Of a stretch of DNA of 64,000 nt, positions 22,836-31,792 are shown piece by piece. Each line of letters starts with the position of its first letter. Within the stretch, counting starts at the first letter, position 1. The stretch spans positions 7,765,001-7,829,000 of the forward strand of contig NZ_CP108067.1 in assembly GCF_036178145.1 (NCBI RefSeq). The letters run 5' to 3'. The notes beneath the pieces were generated by a model. That model searched no databases and was not told the DNA's origin. It saw nothing but the letters and a program-made list of their open reading frames with translations. The position numbers and the translations under genes were made by a program. The DNA comes from Streptomyces sp. NBC_00273. GTDB taxonomy: Bacteria > Actinomycetota > Actinomycetes > Streptomycetales > Streptomycetaceae.

Positions 22836-24196
22836 TCCGCCAGCTGATCCGCAGCTACATCTTGCTCGTCGCCGTGGCGATCCTGCTGTTCACCGTGCCG
22901 GTGGCCTTCACGCTCACGGCCCAGCTGCGCGACGACACCGAGGCGTTCGTCAAGCGCGAGGCGACCACCATGGCCCTGCTGCTGGGCAACGGCAACGCCA
23001 GCTCCTGTCAGGCGCTGGAGGAGGTGGTGCGGGCGTACGAGCAGGAGACCCACGACCGGGTGCAGGTGACCATCACCGACACCTGTGCGCCGGACATTCC
23101 CGCGCCGGCTTCCGACGCGGTCCTGACCCGGGCGCTGAAGGACGGGGAGACGACGACCGACTGGGGTTCGGACCTCATCTGGGGCCGTGACCTGGTGATC
23201 ACCGTCCCCGCGAAGGACGGGGGCCGGATCGTCGGCGCCGTGCGCATCGTCTACTCGACCGGCAACCTCACCCACCGGCTGTGGACGATCTGGGGCTTCC
23301 GGGCCGGACTCGCGGTGGCGGTGCTCGGCGTGGCCGCCCTGATCGGTGCGGTGGTGGCCCGCCGGCTGACGCGGCCGCTGCGCCAACTCAACGACGTGGC
23401 GAGCAGGTTCAGTGACGGCGACCTGTCCGCACGCTCCCCGGTGGAGGGTCCGCAGGAGACCCGGACCCTCGCCCGCACCCTCAACCAGGCGGGCGAGCGG
23501 CTGGACACGCTGATCGCCTCGCAGCGCATCTTCGTCGCGGACGCCTCCCACCAACTGCGCACGCCGCTCACGGCGTTGCGGCTGTCGCTGGACAACATCG
23601 CGGACGGCGTCGACGACGAGTTCGTGCACGAGGACGTGGAACTGGCGACCGCGGAGGTCGTTCGGATGAGCCGCTTGGTCAACGGCCTGCTGGTGCTGGC
23701 CCGGGCGGAGGCCAAGGTGTCCGCGGCGGAGCCGCTGCCGCTCAGGGACATCGTGGAGGAACGGCTGTCGGTGTGGAGGCCGGCCGCCGACGAGCGCGGG
23801 GTCACCATTGCGTTCGGGGAGGGCGCCGACGGCCGGCCGGCCGTGCTGGCCAGCCCCGGCCATCTGGACCAGGTGCTGGACAACGTCCTCTCGAACGCGC
23901 TGGAGGTCTCACCGGACGGCGGCACGATCACCGTCCGGATCGACCTCCGCGGTGCCGAGGCCGTGCTCTCCGTCCTCGACGAGGGACCCGGCATGTCCGA
24001 CGCGGAGAAGTCCCGCGCCTTCGACCGGTTCTGGCGCGGTCAGGGCCTGACCGGGCGCTCCGGTTCGGGCCTCGGCCTCGCCGTCGTCAAACAGCTGGTG
24101 ACGGACGACGGCGGCACGGTGACCCTGCAGGACGCTCCCGGATCCGGCCTGTGGGTGGTCATCACCCTTCGGGCATCTTCGAGGAGTGGTGGTTGA
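22832..24196 (+). CDS. Two-component sensor histidine kinase
   Basis: 454 aa. An N-terminal membrane helix (residues 8-28), an extracytoplasmic loop with two cysteines of about 120 residues, a second helix near 150-175, a HAMP domain (RRLTRPLRQLNDVASRFSDG), a HisKA box with His240 (ADASHQLRTPLTALR), and a HATPase domain (NVLSNALEVS, DEGPGM, GSGLGLAVV). Ligand unknown. The 3' end overlaps the converging SnoaL-like gene by 35 nt. Confidence 0.88.
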   Translation: MIRQLIRSYILLVAVAILLFTVPVAFTLTAQLRDDTEAFVKREATTMALLLGNGNASSCQALEEVVRAYEQETHDRVQVTITDTCAPDIPAPASDAVLTRALKDGETTTDWGSDLIWGRDLVITVPAKDGGRIVGAVRIVYSTGNLTHRLWTIWGFRAGLAVAVLGVAALIGAVVARRLTRPLRQLNDVASRFSDGDLSARSPVEGPQETRTLARTLNQAGERLDTLIASQRIFVADASHQLRTPLTALRLSLDNIADGVDDEFVHEDVELATAEVVRMSRLVNGLLVLARAEAKVSAAEPLPLRDIVEERLSVWRPAADERGVTIAFGEGADGRPAVLASPGHLDQVLDNVLSNALEVSPDGGTITVRIDLRGAEAVLSVLDEGPGMSDAEKSRAFDRFWRGQGLTGRSGSGLGLAVVKQLVTDDGGTVTLQDAPGSGLWVVITLRASSRSGG

Positions 24197-24665
24197 CGAT
24201 CAGCCACTTGCCGTTCCGCTTCTCGTACTCGTACGTGTAGCGGGCTTTCACGGTGCTCTTCGCGCCGGTCTTCGGGTCGGTGAGCGTGAACGCGTAGACG
24301 CCGGTGTCGATGGCGGAGTTCTTGTCGAGGACGTTGACTATGGTCTCGACCTTCGCGCCGGCGGGCTCGTTCTGCAGGAAGTGCTCGAAGTAGTCGACGA
24401 TCTCGGCACGGTCGGTACGGATCTTGTTGGAGACCGTGGGCAGGAGGACCGCGTCGCTCGCGTAGAGGTCGGCCACCTTCTTGGGGTCGCCGGTCTGCAG
24501 TGCCTTGTTCCAGGTGTCGAAGAGGCCTGCGATCTGGGCCTTTCCGGGTCGGGGGTCCCGGTGCTGGGGTCCGGCCGTCGCGGCGACGGTACCGACGGTA
24601 CCTAGGGTCAGGACCGCGGTGCCGGCGACGACGGCTGCGCGCTTGCTGAGGGAACGACGGGTCAA
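24162..24665 (-). CDS. Secreted SnoaL/CaMKII-association-like protein
   Basis: 167 aa. An N-terminal Arg-rich stretch and hydrophobic segment (AAVVAGTAVLTLGTVGTVAATAG) look like a signal peptide. The mature part has QIAGLFDTWNKALQTGDPKKVADLYASDAVLLPT and a final YEYEKRNGKWLIVNHHSS, typical of the NTF2-like association domain fold. TTG 24665 is preferred because GGAG lies 7 nt upstream. It may relate to the adjacent two-component system but nothing proves it. Confidence 0.7.
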   Translation of the reverse strand: MTRRSLSKRAAVVAGTAVLTLGTVGTVAATAGPQHRDPRPGKAQIAGLFDTWNKALQTGDPKKVADLYASDAVLLPTVSNKIRTDRAEIVDYFEHFLQNEPAGAKVETIVNVLDKNSAIDTGVYAFTLTDPKTGAKSTVKARYTYEYEKRNGKWLIVNHHSSKMPEG

Positions 24666-25037
24666 CGCATCTCCAGGGTGTGGTGGGTCGGAGCGTCTGC
24701 TTCCCGTCGGGCAGTCCCTGCCGGGAAGCCCTCGGGGGGAAGCGGCTCCAGACTCGCCGTCCACGGGCCAGCAACGGTGCAAGCGAGCTACAGCGCACGG
24801 CCAGGACACGGCCAACCCACGGGGAGTGGCCGTCGCGTCACTCCGTCCGCTCCGTACTGGCGCGCTTGACCTGTCTCGGCGAAGACGGGCGGGTGCCCGT
24901 GAGTTTCACCGACGTTGGGCCGATCGGTGTCTGATCTGGTGGGAGCGTCGTGGGGCGTCGTGGGGGCACCGGTGGGTGCGTTAGCTGCTGCTGGGCTTGA
25001 GGGATCTGAGCCGCGGAGCGGCAGTCGACGCCATGGG
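24666..25037. other. Intergenic region, no gene recognised
   Basis: 372 nt upstream of the SnoaL-like gene, downstream of a minus-strand hypothetical gene. Short frames crossing it lack codon bias and starts with RBS. Promoter of the SnoaL-like gene is presumably here. Confidence 0.4.
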
Positions 25038-25673
25038 TCAGCAACTCCTCGTGCCCGGCGCGGGAAGGGCGAGAACGCGGGCGAGGGCGGCGGTCAGAGG
25101 AGCGGAGTGGTCAGGGAGGTGCTCGGAAATCCAGTCCGCTGCTGCCGCGAGGAACTCGGTCAGGTCGCGCTCGGCGCTGGCGAGCAGATGGCGGAGCTCG
25201 GTGACCGACAGCTCGATCACGGGACTGTCGATCCGGTCGGTGGCGACGGTGAGGCGGATGGTGTCCCCGAGGCGCTCGGCCAGCGACGGCTCCGGATCGT
25301 GGCCGTACCCGATTGCGCCGCTGCCGTCGACGACCTGGTACCAGTCGTGCCAGTCCTCCAGTCCGTCGCAGCAGCCGGGCGAGAAGGCGACGCCCGTGGA
25401 GTTGTCCGTGACGCGCAGGCCGCCCGCCGCGTAAAGGCTGTCGAGGTTCAGCAGTCCGTGGAGGAAGCCGCTGAGAGGCTCGGCCGGCCGTGGTGGGAGG
25501 TCGTCATCGTCTGCGGGGTCCACGTCGTTGCAAGCGGCGATACGCATGAGCGCCGTCCCGATCTCGGCGGGTGAGAGCCCACCGCTGAGCGGCAGGAAAC
25601 TGAACTGTTCGGTCTCGGCGACGGGCCAGAGGTCGAAGCCGTCAGGGGTGTTCATCTCCAGGACGGGCTGCAT
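25038..25673 (-). CDS. Hypothetical protein
   Basis: About 211 aa, acidic, no family recognised. Segments such as GGLRVTDNSTGVAFSPGCCDGLEDWHDW and ELSVTELRHLLASAERDLTEFL (read in parts) are well formed and suggest a real protein. The start is uncertain (25682, 25673 or 25655). Confidence 0.5.
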   Translation of the reverse strand: MQPVLEMNTPDGFDLWPVAETEQFSFLPLSGGLSPAEIGTALMRIAACNDVDPADDDDLPPRPAEPLSGFLHGLLNLDSLYAAGGLRVTDNSTGVAFSPGCCDGLEDWHDWYQVVDGSGAIGYGHDPEPSLAERLGDTIRLTVATDRIDSPVIELSVTELRHLLASAERDLTEFLAAAADWISEHLPDHSAPLTAALARVLALPAPGTRSC

Positions 25674-25903
25674 CACGATCACCTGGCGAAGTGTTCCCCA
25701 TCCGTCGCCGATCTCGCCTCCCGATTACGCCGAGCATGCGCGTCTTCGCCGGTCCTCGACCAGCTGGCGACTGTTCAGCGGCCAGGGGCGAGGCGTACGG
25801 GCAGATGCTGCCCAGGCCGGCTGGGGCCGGACAGTTCGGCCCAGCTTCGATGAGACAAGTCAACCCTTCCACCGGTCGTGGGCGCACTGTCGGCGACAGG
25901 TTC

Positions 25904-25913
25904 CGATATATCG
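25904..25913. promoter_or_regulatory. Candidate PadR operator
   Basis: CGATATATCG is a perfect 10-bp palindrome abutting the -35 box of the promoter at 25914. PadR repressors commonly bind ATAT-containing palindromes over their own promoters, so autorepression is likely. Confidence 0.5.
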
Positions 25914-25942
25914 TTGACACGTCGCGATCCGTCGCCGATAGT
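25914..25942 (+). promoter_or_regulatory. Promoter of the PadR gene
   Basis: TTGACA (25914-25919), 17-nt spacer, GATAGT (25937-25942): a near-consensus Streptomyces vegetative promoter. The coding region begins 55 nt later, with AAAGGAG before the ATG. Confidence 0.65.
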
Positions 25943-25996
25943 GGAGACATCGGACAACCGATGAAGCAACGACAACGTGACGAAAGGAGCGCAGTC

Positions 25997-26617
25997 ATGC
26001 GTTCACACGGACAGCACGGACACGACCACGGCCATGACCACGGACGGGGCCACGACCACTGCGGGCCCGATCGTCGGGAGGGTTTCAAGGGGCGGCGAGC
26101 CGCCTTCGGCCCGTTCGGGCCGCCCTTCGGCGCAGGCCCCTTCGGTGGTCGCGGCGGACGTGGTGGACCGCGGGGCCGGGCCCGGCGCGGCGATGTGCGC
26201 GCCTCGATCCTGGCGCTGCTGGCCGACCGGCCGATGCACGGCTACGAGATGATCCAGGAGATCGGCGAGCGCAGCGGCGGGGCCTGGAAGCCCAGCCCGG
26301 GCTCGGTCTACCCGACCCTGCAGCTGCTCGAGGACGAGGGGCTCATCACGAGTGCGAGCGAGGGCGGCAAGAAGCTGTTCACGCTCACCGACGCCGGCCG
26401 CACCGAGGCCGAGTCGGGCCCGGACGCCCCGTGGGCGGACGCCGGGCGCGGCTTCGACTTCGAGGCGATGCAGGAGGTCCGGACGGCCGGCATCGGCCTG
26501 ATGGAAGCCTTCGGGCAGGTCTTCAAGACCGGATCGCCCCAGCAGCGGGAGAAGGCCCTCGGGGTCATCAACGACGCCCGCAAGAAGCTCTACCTGATCC
26601 TGGCCGACGAGCACTGA
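25997..26617 (+). CDS. PadR family transcriptional regulator with His-rich N-terminus
   Basis: 206 aa. Residues 4-21 are a His/Asp/Gly-rich stretch with nine histidines, then a Gly/Arg-rich linker. A PadR winged helix follows (ASILALLADRPMHGYEMIQEI; GSVYPTLQLLEDEGLI; FTLTDAGR), with a C-terminal dimerisation helix. The His-rich arm could sense or store a metal such as Ni or Zn; this is inference. Probably self-regulated through 25904-25913. Confidence 0.85.
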   Translation: MRSHGQHGHDHGHDHGRGHDHCGPDRREGFKGRRAAFGPFGPPFGAGPFGGRGGRGGPRGRARRGDVRASILALLADRPMHGYEMIQEIGERSGGAWKPSPGSVYPTLQLLEDEGLITSASEGGKKLFTLTDAGRTEAESGPDAPWADAGRGFDFEAMQEVRTAGIGLMEAFGQVFKTGSPQQREKALGVINDARKKLYLILADEH

Positions 26618-26641
26618 GCCCGACCGGCCCCGGCACGTGGC

Positions 26642-26676
26642 GGCGCGCCCCGCGAGTTCCTCTCGCGGGGCGCGCC
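26642..26676. terminator. Bidirectional terminator
   Basis: A perfect 15-bp stem (26642-26656 with 26662-26676) and 5-nt loop between converging PadR and SRPBCC genes. Confidence 0.85.
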
Positions 26677-26704
26677 TTCGCTTGCGGGCCGGGCGGTCCG
26701 GAGG

Positions 26705-27133
26705 TCAGACGACCAGGCCGGCCAGCTTGCGCAGCGACTCGTTCAGTGCGGCGGTGGCCGAGTCCTTGAGCTTGCCCGCCATCAAGGAGACGGCGGCCCC
26801 GGTGAACTCGCCGTCGATGCGGACCGTGGTGGCCTCGCCGTCCGGGATCAGCGTGTACCGGGTGAGGACCGCCACGCCCATCGGGCCCTTGCCGGTGATG
26901 GCGAAGAGGCGCTCGGCCTCCAGCTCCGAGACGGTCCAGAGGACCTCGGCCGGGAAGCCCATCATCTTCATGTTCTCCGCGAAGGTGGCGCCCACCGCGA
27001 GGGTCTCGGGACCGCCCCCGGGGAAGTTCGTGTGGGTCATGCTCCACTGCCCGTACGCGTCCCAGTCCGTCAGCTGGGACCAGAGCAGCGCGGCGGACGC
27101 CTCGATGCGTGATTCCGCGGTGACTTCGGCCAT
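26705..27133 (-). CDS. SRPBCC family protein
   Basis: 142 aa. Start-domain-like pattern: MAEVTAESRIEASAALLWSQ, then a WSM...NFPGGGP loop, an IPDGEATTVRIDGEFTG strand pair and a long C-terminal helix. Such proteins bind hydrophobic ligands; the ligand here is unknown. ATG 27133 fits the domain start. Confidence 0.75.
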   Translation of the reverse strand: MAEVTAESRIEASAALLWSQLTDWDAYGQWSMTHTNFPGGGPETLAVGATFAENMKMMGFPAEVLWTVSELEAERLFAITGKGPMGVAVLTRYTLIPDGEATTVRIDGEFTGAAVSLMAGKLKDSATAALNESLRKLAGLVV

Positions 27134-27305
27134 GCGACCACCCCTTCTCGTCGGGTACGTGCGGCGGAAGGTAGCCCCGGCGGGCGGAACATTCAATACT
27201 GACGACCTGTCAGATGTGGCCGGCGTCGACGGGCCGTGATCTCGACTCCGTCTCAACAGGTGTCATCCCCGTGACGGTCCTGACCCGCCCTGTCATGATG
27301 GCGGG

Positions 27306-28286
27306 ATGCAAGCGTCAGGGAGAAATGCCGGACTGGGCCTCGCCCTCGTCTCGGCGTTCGCGTTCGGTGGTTCCGGAGTGGCGGCGAAGCCGCTGATCGA
27401 GGCGGGTCTGGATCCCCTCCACATGGTCTGGCTCAGGGTGGCCGGGGCGGCGCTCGTGCTGTCCCCGCTGGCCTGGCGCCACCGTGACCTCGTATTGCGC
27501 AGGCCCGCGCTGCTCGCCGGCTTCGGGCTGGTCGCCGTCGCGGGTGTGCAGGCCTTCTACTTCGCCTCCCTGTCCCGCATCCCCGTCGGCGTGGCCCTGC
27601 TGCTGGAGTACCTGGGCCCGGCGCTGCTGCTCGGCTACATCCGCTTCGTGCAGCGCAAGCCCGTGACGCGCGGTGCCGCCGCGGGCGCGGCCGTGGCCGT
27701 CGTCGGACTGGCCTGCGTGGTCGAGATCTGGGCCGGGCTGAGCCTGGACCTGCTCGGCGTGCTCTTCGGCCTCGCCGCCGCCTGCTGCCAGGCCTTCTAC
27801 TTCGTCTTCGCCGACCAGGGCGCCGACGGGGACGACGCCCCCGACCCGCTCGGGGTGATCGCGTACGGCATGCTCGTCGGCGCCCTGGTGATGACCGTGA
27901 TCGCCCGGCCCTGGGAGATGGACTGGCAGGTGCTGGGCGGCGACGCCTCCGTGGGCGGCACGATGGTGCCCGCGCCGGTGCTGCTCGCCTGGGTGGTGCT
28001 GGTCGCGACCGTCTTCGCCTACCTGACCGGTGTGGTCTCGGTGCGCCGGCTGTCGCCCCAGGTCGCCGGCGTCGTGGCCTTCCTGGAGGCGGTCGTCGCC
28101 ACCGTGTTCGCCTGGATCCTGCTGGGCGAGCACCTTTCCACCTGGCAGATCGTCGGCGGCGGCCTGGTGCTGGGCGGTGCCTTCATCGCGCAGTCCTCCC
28201 GGCCGGCCCCGCCGGCAGTGGCCCCGCCGGTCGTGGCCGGGCAGGCCGCAGCGGATCGTGAGCCGACCACGGTCGGCAAGGGCTAG
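27306..28286 (+). CDS. EamA/DMT family transporter (first)
   Basis: 326 aa with ten predicted membrane helices in two EamA repeats; the first repeat starts GLALVSAFAFGGSGVAAKPLI, and a late helix has FLEAVVATVFAWILLGEHLS, a classic EamA motif. A drug/metabolite exporter; substrate unknown. ATG 27306. Confidence 0.85.
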   Translation: MQASGRNAGLGLALVSAFAFGGSGVAAKPLIEAGLDPLHMVWLRVAGAALVLSPLAWRHRDLVLRRPALLAGFGLVAVAGVQAFYFASLSRIPVGVALLLEYLGPALLLGYIRFVQRKPVTRGAAAGAAVAVVGLACVVEIWAGLSLDLLGVLFGLAAACCQAFYFVFADQGADGDDAPDPLGVIAYGMLVGALVMTVIARPWEMDWQVLGGDASVGGTMVPAPVLLAWVVLVATVFAYLTGVVSVRRLSPQVAGVVAFLEAVVATVFAWILLGEHLSTWQIVGGGLVLGGAFIAQSSRPAPPAVAPPVVAGQAAADREPTTVGKG

Positions 28287-28296
28287 GGTGGCGGTC

Positions 28297-28332
28297 ATGC
28301 ATTCGACCGTGCTTCCGCCTCCCGCCGCCTAG
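28297..28332 (+). other. Possible 11-residue leader peptide
   Basis: An ATG with AGGGTGG upstream opens an 11-codon frame (MHSTVLPPPAA, then stop) between two transporter genes. A Pro-Pro-Pro run can stall ribosomes and a GC-rich hairpin follows at about 28357-28377, so it might control the downstream EamA gene. Unproven. Confidence 0.3.
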
Positions 28333-28446
28333 CGCGGGCGGCGCCACCACGACAGGTACCCGGCCCGGGAGCCCCGGGCGGGTCCGTGCTGCCCGCGAAG
28401 CGATGACCTGCTTCTTTCATCCTTCATGCATGCGCGGAGACATCTC

Positions 28447-29406
28447 GTGTCGAACCATTCGCCCGCTGCCGGGCGCAGTCTGCTGTACCTCGTCGTCGCC
28501 GGAGCCGCCTGGGGCACCGCCGGGGCGGCCGCCTCCCTCCTCTTCCTGGCCAGTGACCTCGGCCCGCTCGCCCTGTCCTTCTGGCGGTGCGCGGGCGGGC
28601 TCGTGGTGCTGCTCGGAGTGCTCGCCGTGCGCGGGTCCCGGCCCGCCCCGGGGCGGGTGCGGCCCTCGGTGGCCTCGCTGGTCGTCACCGGGCTCCTCTT
28701 CACCCTCTTCCAAGCCGCGTACTTCGCCGCCGTGCGCGATACGGGCCTCGCGGTGGGCACCGTGGTCACCCTCGGCGCCGGGCCCGTGATCATCGCGCTG
28801 GGGGCCCGGTACTGGATGGGCGAGCGGCTCGGTCGCGGCGGCGCGGTCGCCGTCGCGGGGGCGTTGGCCGGTCTGGCCGTACTGGTGCTGGGCAGCGGCG
28901 GCGGCGAGGTGCGGCCGCTCGGCGTCGGCTGGGCGTTGCTGTCGGCCGCCGGGTACGCGGGGATGACCCTACGGGCGCGCTGGCTCGGGCAGCGCGGGGC
29001 GGGCGGAGACCCGCTGGTGACCACCGCCTGGTCGGTGGCCGTGGGCACGGTGTGCCTGCTGCCGCTCGCCGCGGTGGAGGGGCTGCTGCCGCACACCGCC
29101 GATCTCGGACGGGTGCTCTGGCTGCTGGTGTACGTCGCCACCGTGCCGACCGCGCTGGCGTACGCGCTCTACTTCACGGGGGCCGCCGCGGTACGGGCCG
29201 CCACCGTGTCGGTGATCATGCTGATCGAGCCGGTGAGCGCGGCGGTGATTGCGGTCCTGCTGCTCGGGGAGCGGCTGACCGGCGCCGTGGTGCTGGGCAC
29301 CGTACTGCTGCTGACGGCGGTGGGCGCGCTGATCGTGGCCGAGGCCCGTAGGCCGGCGGCCGCGCCCACCCCCGTGCGGCGCAGCCCTCAGAGCGCGCTG
29401 AGGTAG
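28447..29406 (+). CDS. EamA/DMT family transporter (second)
   Basis: 319 aa, ten helices in two EamA repeats ([20 protein letters not shown] near the N-terminus; [20 protein letters not shown] in the second). GTG 28447 is preferred over ATG 28426 because GGAGA sits at 28436-28440. The 3' end overlaps the converging flavoprotein gene by 19 nt. Substrate unknown. Confidence 0.83.
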   Translation: MSNHSPAAGRSLLYLVVAGAAWGTAGAAASLLFLASDLGPLALSFWRCAGGLVVLLGVLAVRGSRPAPGRVRPSVASLVVTGLLFTLFQAAYFAAVRDTGLAVGTVVTLGAGPVIIALGARYWMGERLGRGGAVAVAGALAGLAVLVLGSGGGEVRPLGVGWALLSAAGYAGMTLRARWLGQRGAGGDPLVTTAWSVAVGTVCLLPLAAVEGLLPHTADLGRVLWLLVYVATVPTALAYALYFTGAAAVRAATVSVIMLIEPVSAAVIAVLLLGERLTGAVVLGTVLLLTAVGALIVAEARRPAAAPTPVRRSPQSALR

Positions 29407-30104
29407 TCCGGGACGGCGATGCCGGGGGCCAGGTCCGCGGCGGGCACCGGGGTGCCGTACGCCGGGGCCACCGGCACCACGCCCGCCCAGTGGGGCAGGT
29501 CCAGGTCCTCGGCGTCGTCGTTCACCGGGCCGCTGCGGATCTTGGCGGACACCTCGGCGAGGTCCACGCGGATCACCGAGGTCGCGGCGAGTTCCCTGGC
29601 GTTGGCCGGCCGGGTGTCGGCGGAGCGGCCCGGGGCGACGGCGTCGACCATGGCGTCCAGGGCCGTGCGGCACTCCGCCTCGTCGGTGACCTGGTGGGCG
29701 GTGCCGTGCACGACCACCGAGCGGTAGTTGAGCGAGTGGTGGAAGGCCGAGCGGGCCAGGACCAGTCCGTCGACGTGGGTCACGGTCACGCAGACGGGCA
29801 GGCCCGGGTCGGTGCGGCGGGCGGCGAGCAGCGGGCGGGAGCCGGTCGAGCCGTGCATGTAGAGCGATTCGCCGACCCGTGCGTACAGCGTGGGCAGGAC
29901 CACGGGCGCGCCGTCGCGGACGAAGCCGAGGTGGCAGACGTAGGCGCCGTCGAGTATCGAGTGCACCGTCTCGCGGTCGTAGCGCGCCCGGTCGCGGGAG
30001 CGGCTGGGGACGGTGAGGTCGGTGGGCTCGTAGCTTCCGGTCGATCCGTTCCTCGCGGGCCCCTCGGTCCGTGCGGGCGTCTCCGTGGTGGGCGTGGCGG
30101 TCAT
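29388..30104 (-). CDS. PPOX-class flavin-binding protein, divergent from MocR regulator
   Basis: 238 aa, pyridoxamine 5'-phosphate oxidase-like split barrel: [38 protein letters not shown] and a [14 protein letters not shown] strand, resembling nitroimidazole-resistance-like members. Binds FMN by family. It lies 31 nt from a divergent MocR gene and shares a palindrome, so it is the likely regulated target. Confidence 0.78.
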   Translation of the reverse strand: MTATPTTETPARTEGPARNGSTGSYEPTDLTVPSRSRDRARYDRETVHSILDGAYVCHLGFVRDGAPVVLPTLYARVGESLYMHGSTGSRPLLAARRTDPGLPVCVTVTHVDGLVLARSAFHHSLNYRSVVVHGTAHQVTDEAECRTALDAMVDAVAPGRSADTRPANARELAATSVIRVDLAEVSAKIRSGPVNDDAEDLDLPHWAGVVPVAPAYGTPVPAADLAPGIAVPDYLSAL

Positions 30105-30118
30105 GGTGCCGACTCCAT

Positions 30119-30130
30119 TGCACTAGTGCA
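30119..30130. promoter_or_regulatory. Palindromic operator between PPOX and MocR genes
   Basis: TGCACTAGTGCA is a perfect 12-bp palindrome in the 31-nt gap between divergent starts 30104 and 30136. The MocR gene has no room for an RBS and may be leaderless. Position suggests MocR represses both genes from here. Confidence 0.6.
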
Positions 30131-30135
30131 TACTG

Positions 30136-31476
30136 GTGTTTGTGCTAGGAGACTATCGAATCACAGGGCGTCGCGCAGCGGATATCGCCGCAGGCGTGGA
30201 GGCGGGCGTGGCTTCGGGCGCGCTCCCGCCGGGTTCACTGCTGCCGCCGATGCGGGAGCTGGCGGGCGAGCTGGGGGTGAACCCCAACACCGTGGCCGCC
30301 GCCTACCGGACGCTGCGCGAGCGCGGGGTCATCGAGACCGACGGGCGGCGCGGCAGCCGGGTGCGGGCCCGACCGTCGAGCACGCCGCGGGACGCGCTGC
30401 GCATGGTGGTGCCGGAGGGCGTACGGGACCTCGCGGAGGGCAGCCCGGACGTGTCCCTGCTCCCCGCGCTGGAGGGGCCGCTGGCGGCGGCCGCCCGCCG
30501 GTACGCGCAGGCGCCGACCCTCTACGGGGCGGACCCGGTCGCCCCGGAGCTCGCGGAGCTGGCCCGGGCCGGTTTCGATGCGGACGGGGTGCCGCCGGGG
30601 CCGGTGGCGGTGACCTCGGGTGCGCTGGACGGAATCGAACGGGTGCTCACCGCCCATCTGCGGGCGGGCGACGCGGTGGCGGTCGAGGACCCGGGATGGG
30701 GCGGGGCGCTGGACCTGGTCCCGGCGCTCGGGCTGCGCGTGCTGCCGGTGGCGGTGGACGACGACGGGCCCCGGCCCGAGGCGGTGGCCCGGGCGCTGGC
30801 GGCCGGGGCGCGGGCGCTGGTGGTGACCTCGCGGGCGCAGAACCCGACCGGGGCCGCGGTGGGCGCGGAGCGGGCGCGCCAGCTGCGGGCGCTGCTGGCG
30901 GACCACCCCGAGGTGCTGCTGATCGAGGACGACCACGGGAACGGGATCGTCGACCTGCCGCTGCATCCGCTGGGCGGGGTGACCCGGCACTGGGTGCTGG
31001 TGCGGTCCACGGCGAAGGCGTACGGGCCGGACCTGCGGCTCGCGGTGCTGACCGGCGACGCGGTCACGCTGGACCGGCTGCGGGGTCGGCAGCGGCTGGG
31101 GCCGGGCTGGGTGAGCCGGTTGCTGCAGTACGTGGTGGTGGAGCTGTGGGCCTCGGGCGCGGTCGACCCGGTGGCGGTGTCCCGCTCGTACGCGGCGCGG
31201 CGCGACGCGCTGGTCGAGGCGCTGCGGGAGCGGGGGATCCGCGCGCACGGGCGCAGCGGACTGAACGTCTGGGTGCCGGTGGTCGACGAGACGGTGGTGG
31301 TGACCAGGCTGCTCGCCGCCGGATGGGCGGTGTCCCCCGGGGCCGTCTTCCGGGTCGAGGCGGGGCCGGGGGTCCGGCTGACGGTCTCGCAGCTGTCGGT
31401 CGACGAGGTGCCGGGCCTGGCGGACGCGGTGGCCGCGGCGGCCAGTGTGGGGGCGGCGGGCGTGCGGTACGACTGA
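30136..31476 (+). CDS. MocR/PdxR-type GntR regulator with aminotransferase domain
   Basis: 446 aa. The N-terminal GntR winged helix (GVASGALPPGSLLPPMRELAGELGVNPNTV in parts, residues 20-60) is joined to a type I aminotransferase fold with PLP lysine Lys294 (RSTAKAYGPDLRLA) and NPTG/EDDHG motifs. Such proteins sense PLP or amino-PLP adducts. The GTG start lies 5 nt after the palindrome, so translation is probably leaderless. Confidence 0.87.
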   Translation: MFVLGDYRITGRRAADIAAGVEAGVASGALPPGSLLPPMRELAGELGVNPNTVAAAYRTLRERGVIETDGRRGSRVRARPSSTPRDALRMVVPEGVRDLAEGSPDVSLLPALEGPLAAAARRYAQAPTLYGADPVAPELAELARAGFDADGVPPGPVAVTSGALDGIERVLTAHLRAGDAVAVEDPGWGGALDLVPALGLRVLPVAVDDDGPRPEAVARALAAGARALVVTSRAQNPTGAAVGAERARQLRALLADHPEVLLIEDDHGNGIVDLPLHPLGGVTRHWVLVRSTAKAYGPDLRLAVLTGDAVTLDRLRGRQRLGPGWVSRLLQYVVVELWASGAVDPVAVSRSYAARRDALVEALRERGIRAHGRSGLNVWVPVVDETVVVTRLLAAGWAVSPGAVFRVEAGPGVRLTVSQLSVDEVPGLADAVAAAASVGAAGVRYD

Positions 31477-31792
31477 CGGGCGCCCGGCCGCCCCGCGCCG
31501 CGGAGCCGGGCCTCGGACCCCGGGCAGGGGAACCCGCGCGGTGGAACCCGGGGCTCGGGAGTCGGGCTCGGACGGGATGTGCCCGGTCCTGCCGTGACGG
31601 CGCGCCGCGCGCCGCGGGCCGAAGCGGAAGGATCCGTCGGGCCCGACGGGATGCCGATTCCGGACGGGGTGGACACCGAGCCCGGCGTCGGCGGCCGCCG
31701 GGGGGCCTGCGTGCCGGGTGGACACCGGTGGGTCCGGTGGTCGGCCGACCCGTCGGGGTGGGGCACGCGCCACCCGGAGGGATCAGGGAAGG
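31477..31792. other. Intergenic region, no gene recognised
   Basis: 316 nt of very GC-rich sequence between converging MocR and EamA genes. Short GC-rich inverted repeats such as CCCGCGCCGCGG occur and could terminate transcription. No gene seen. Confidence 0.4.
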
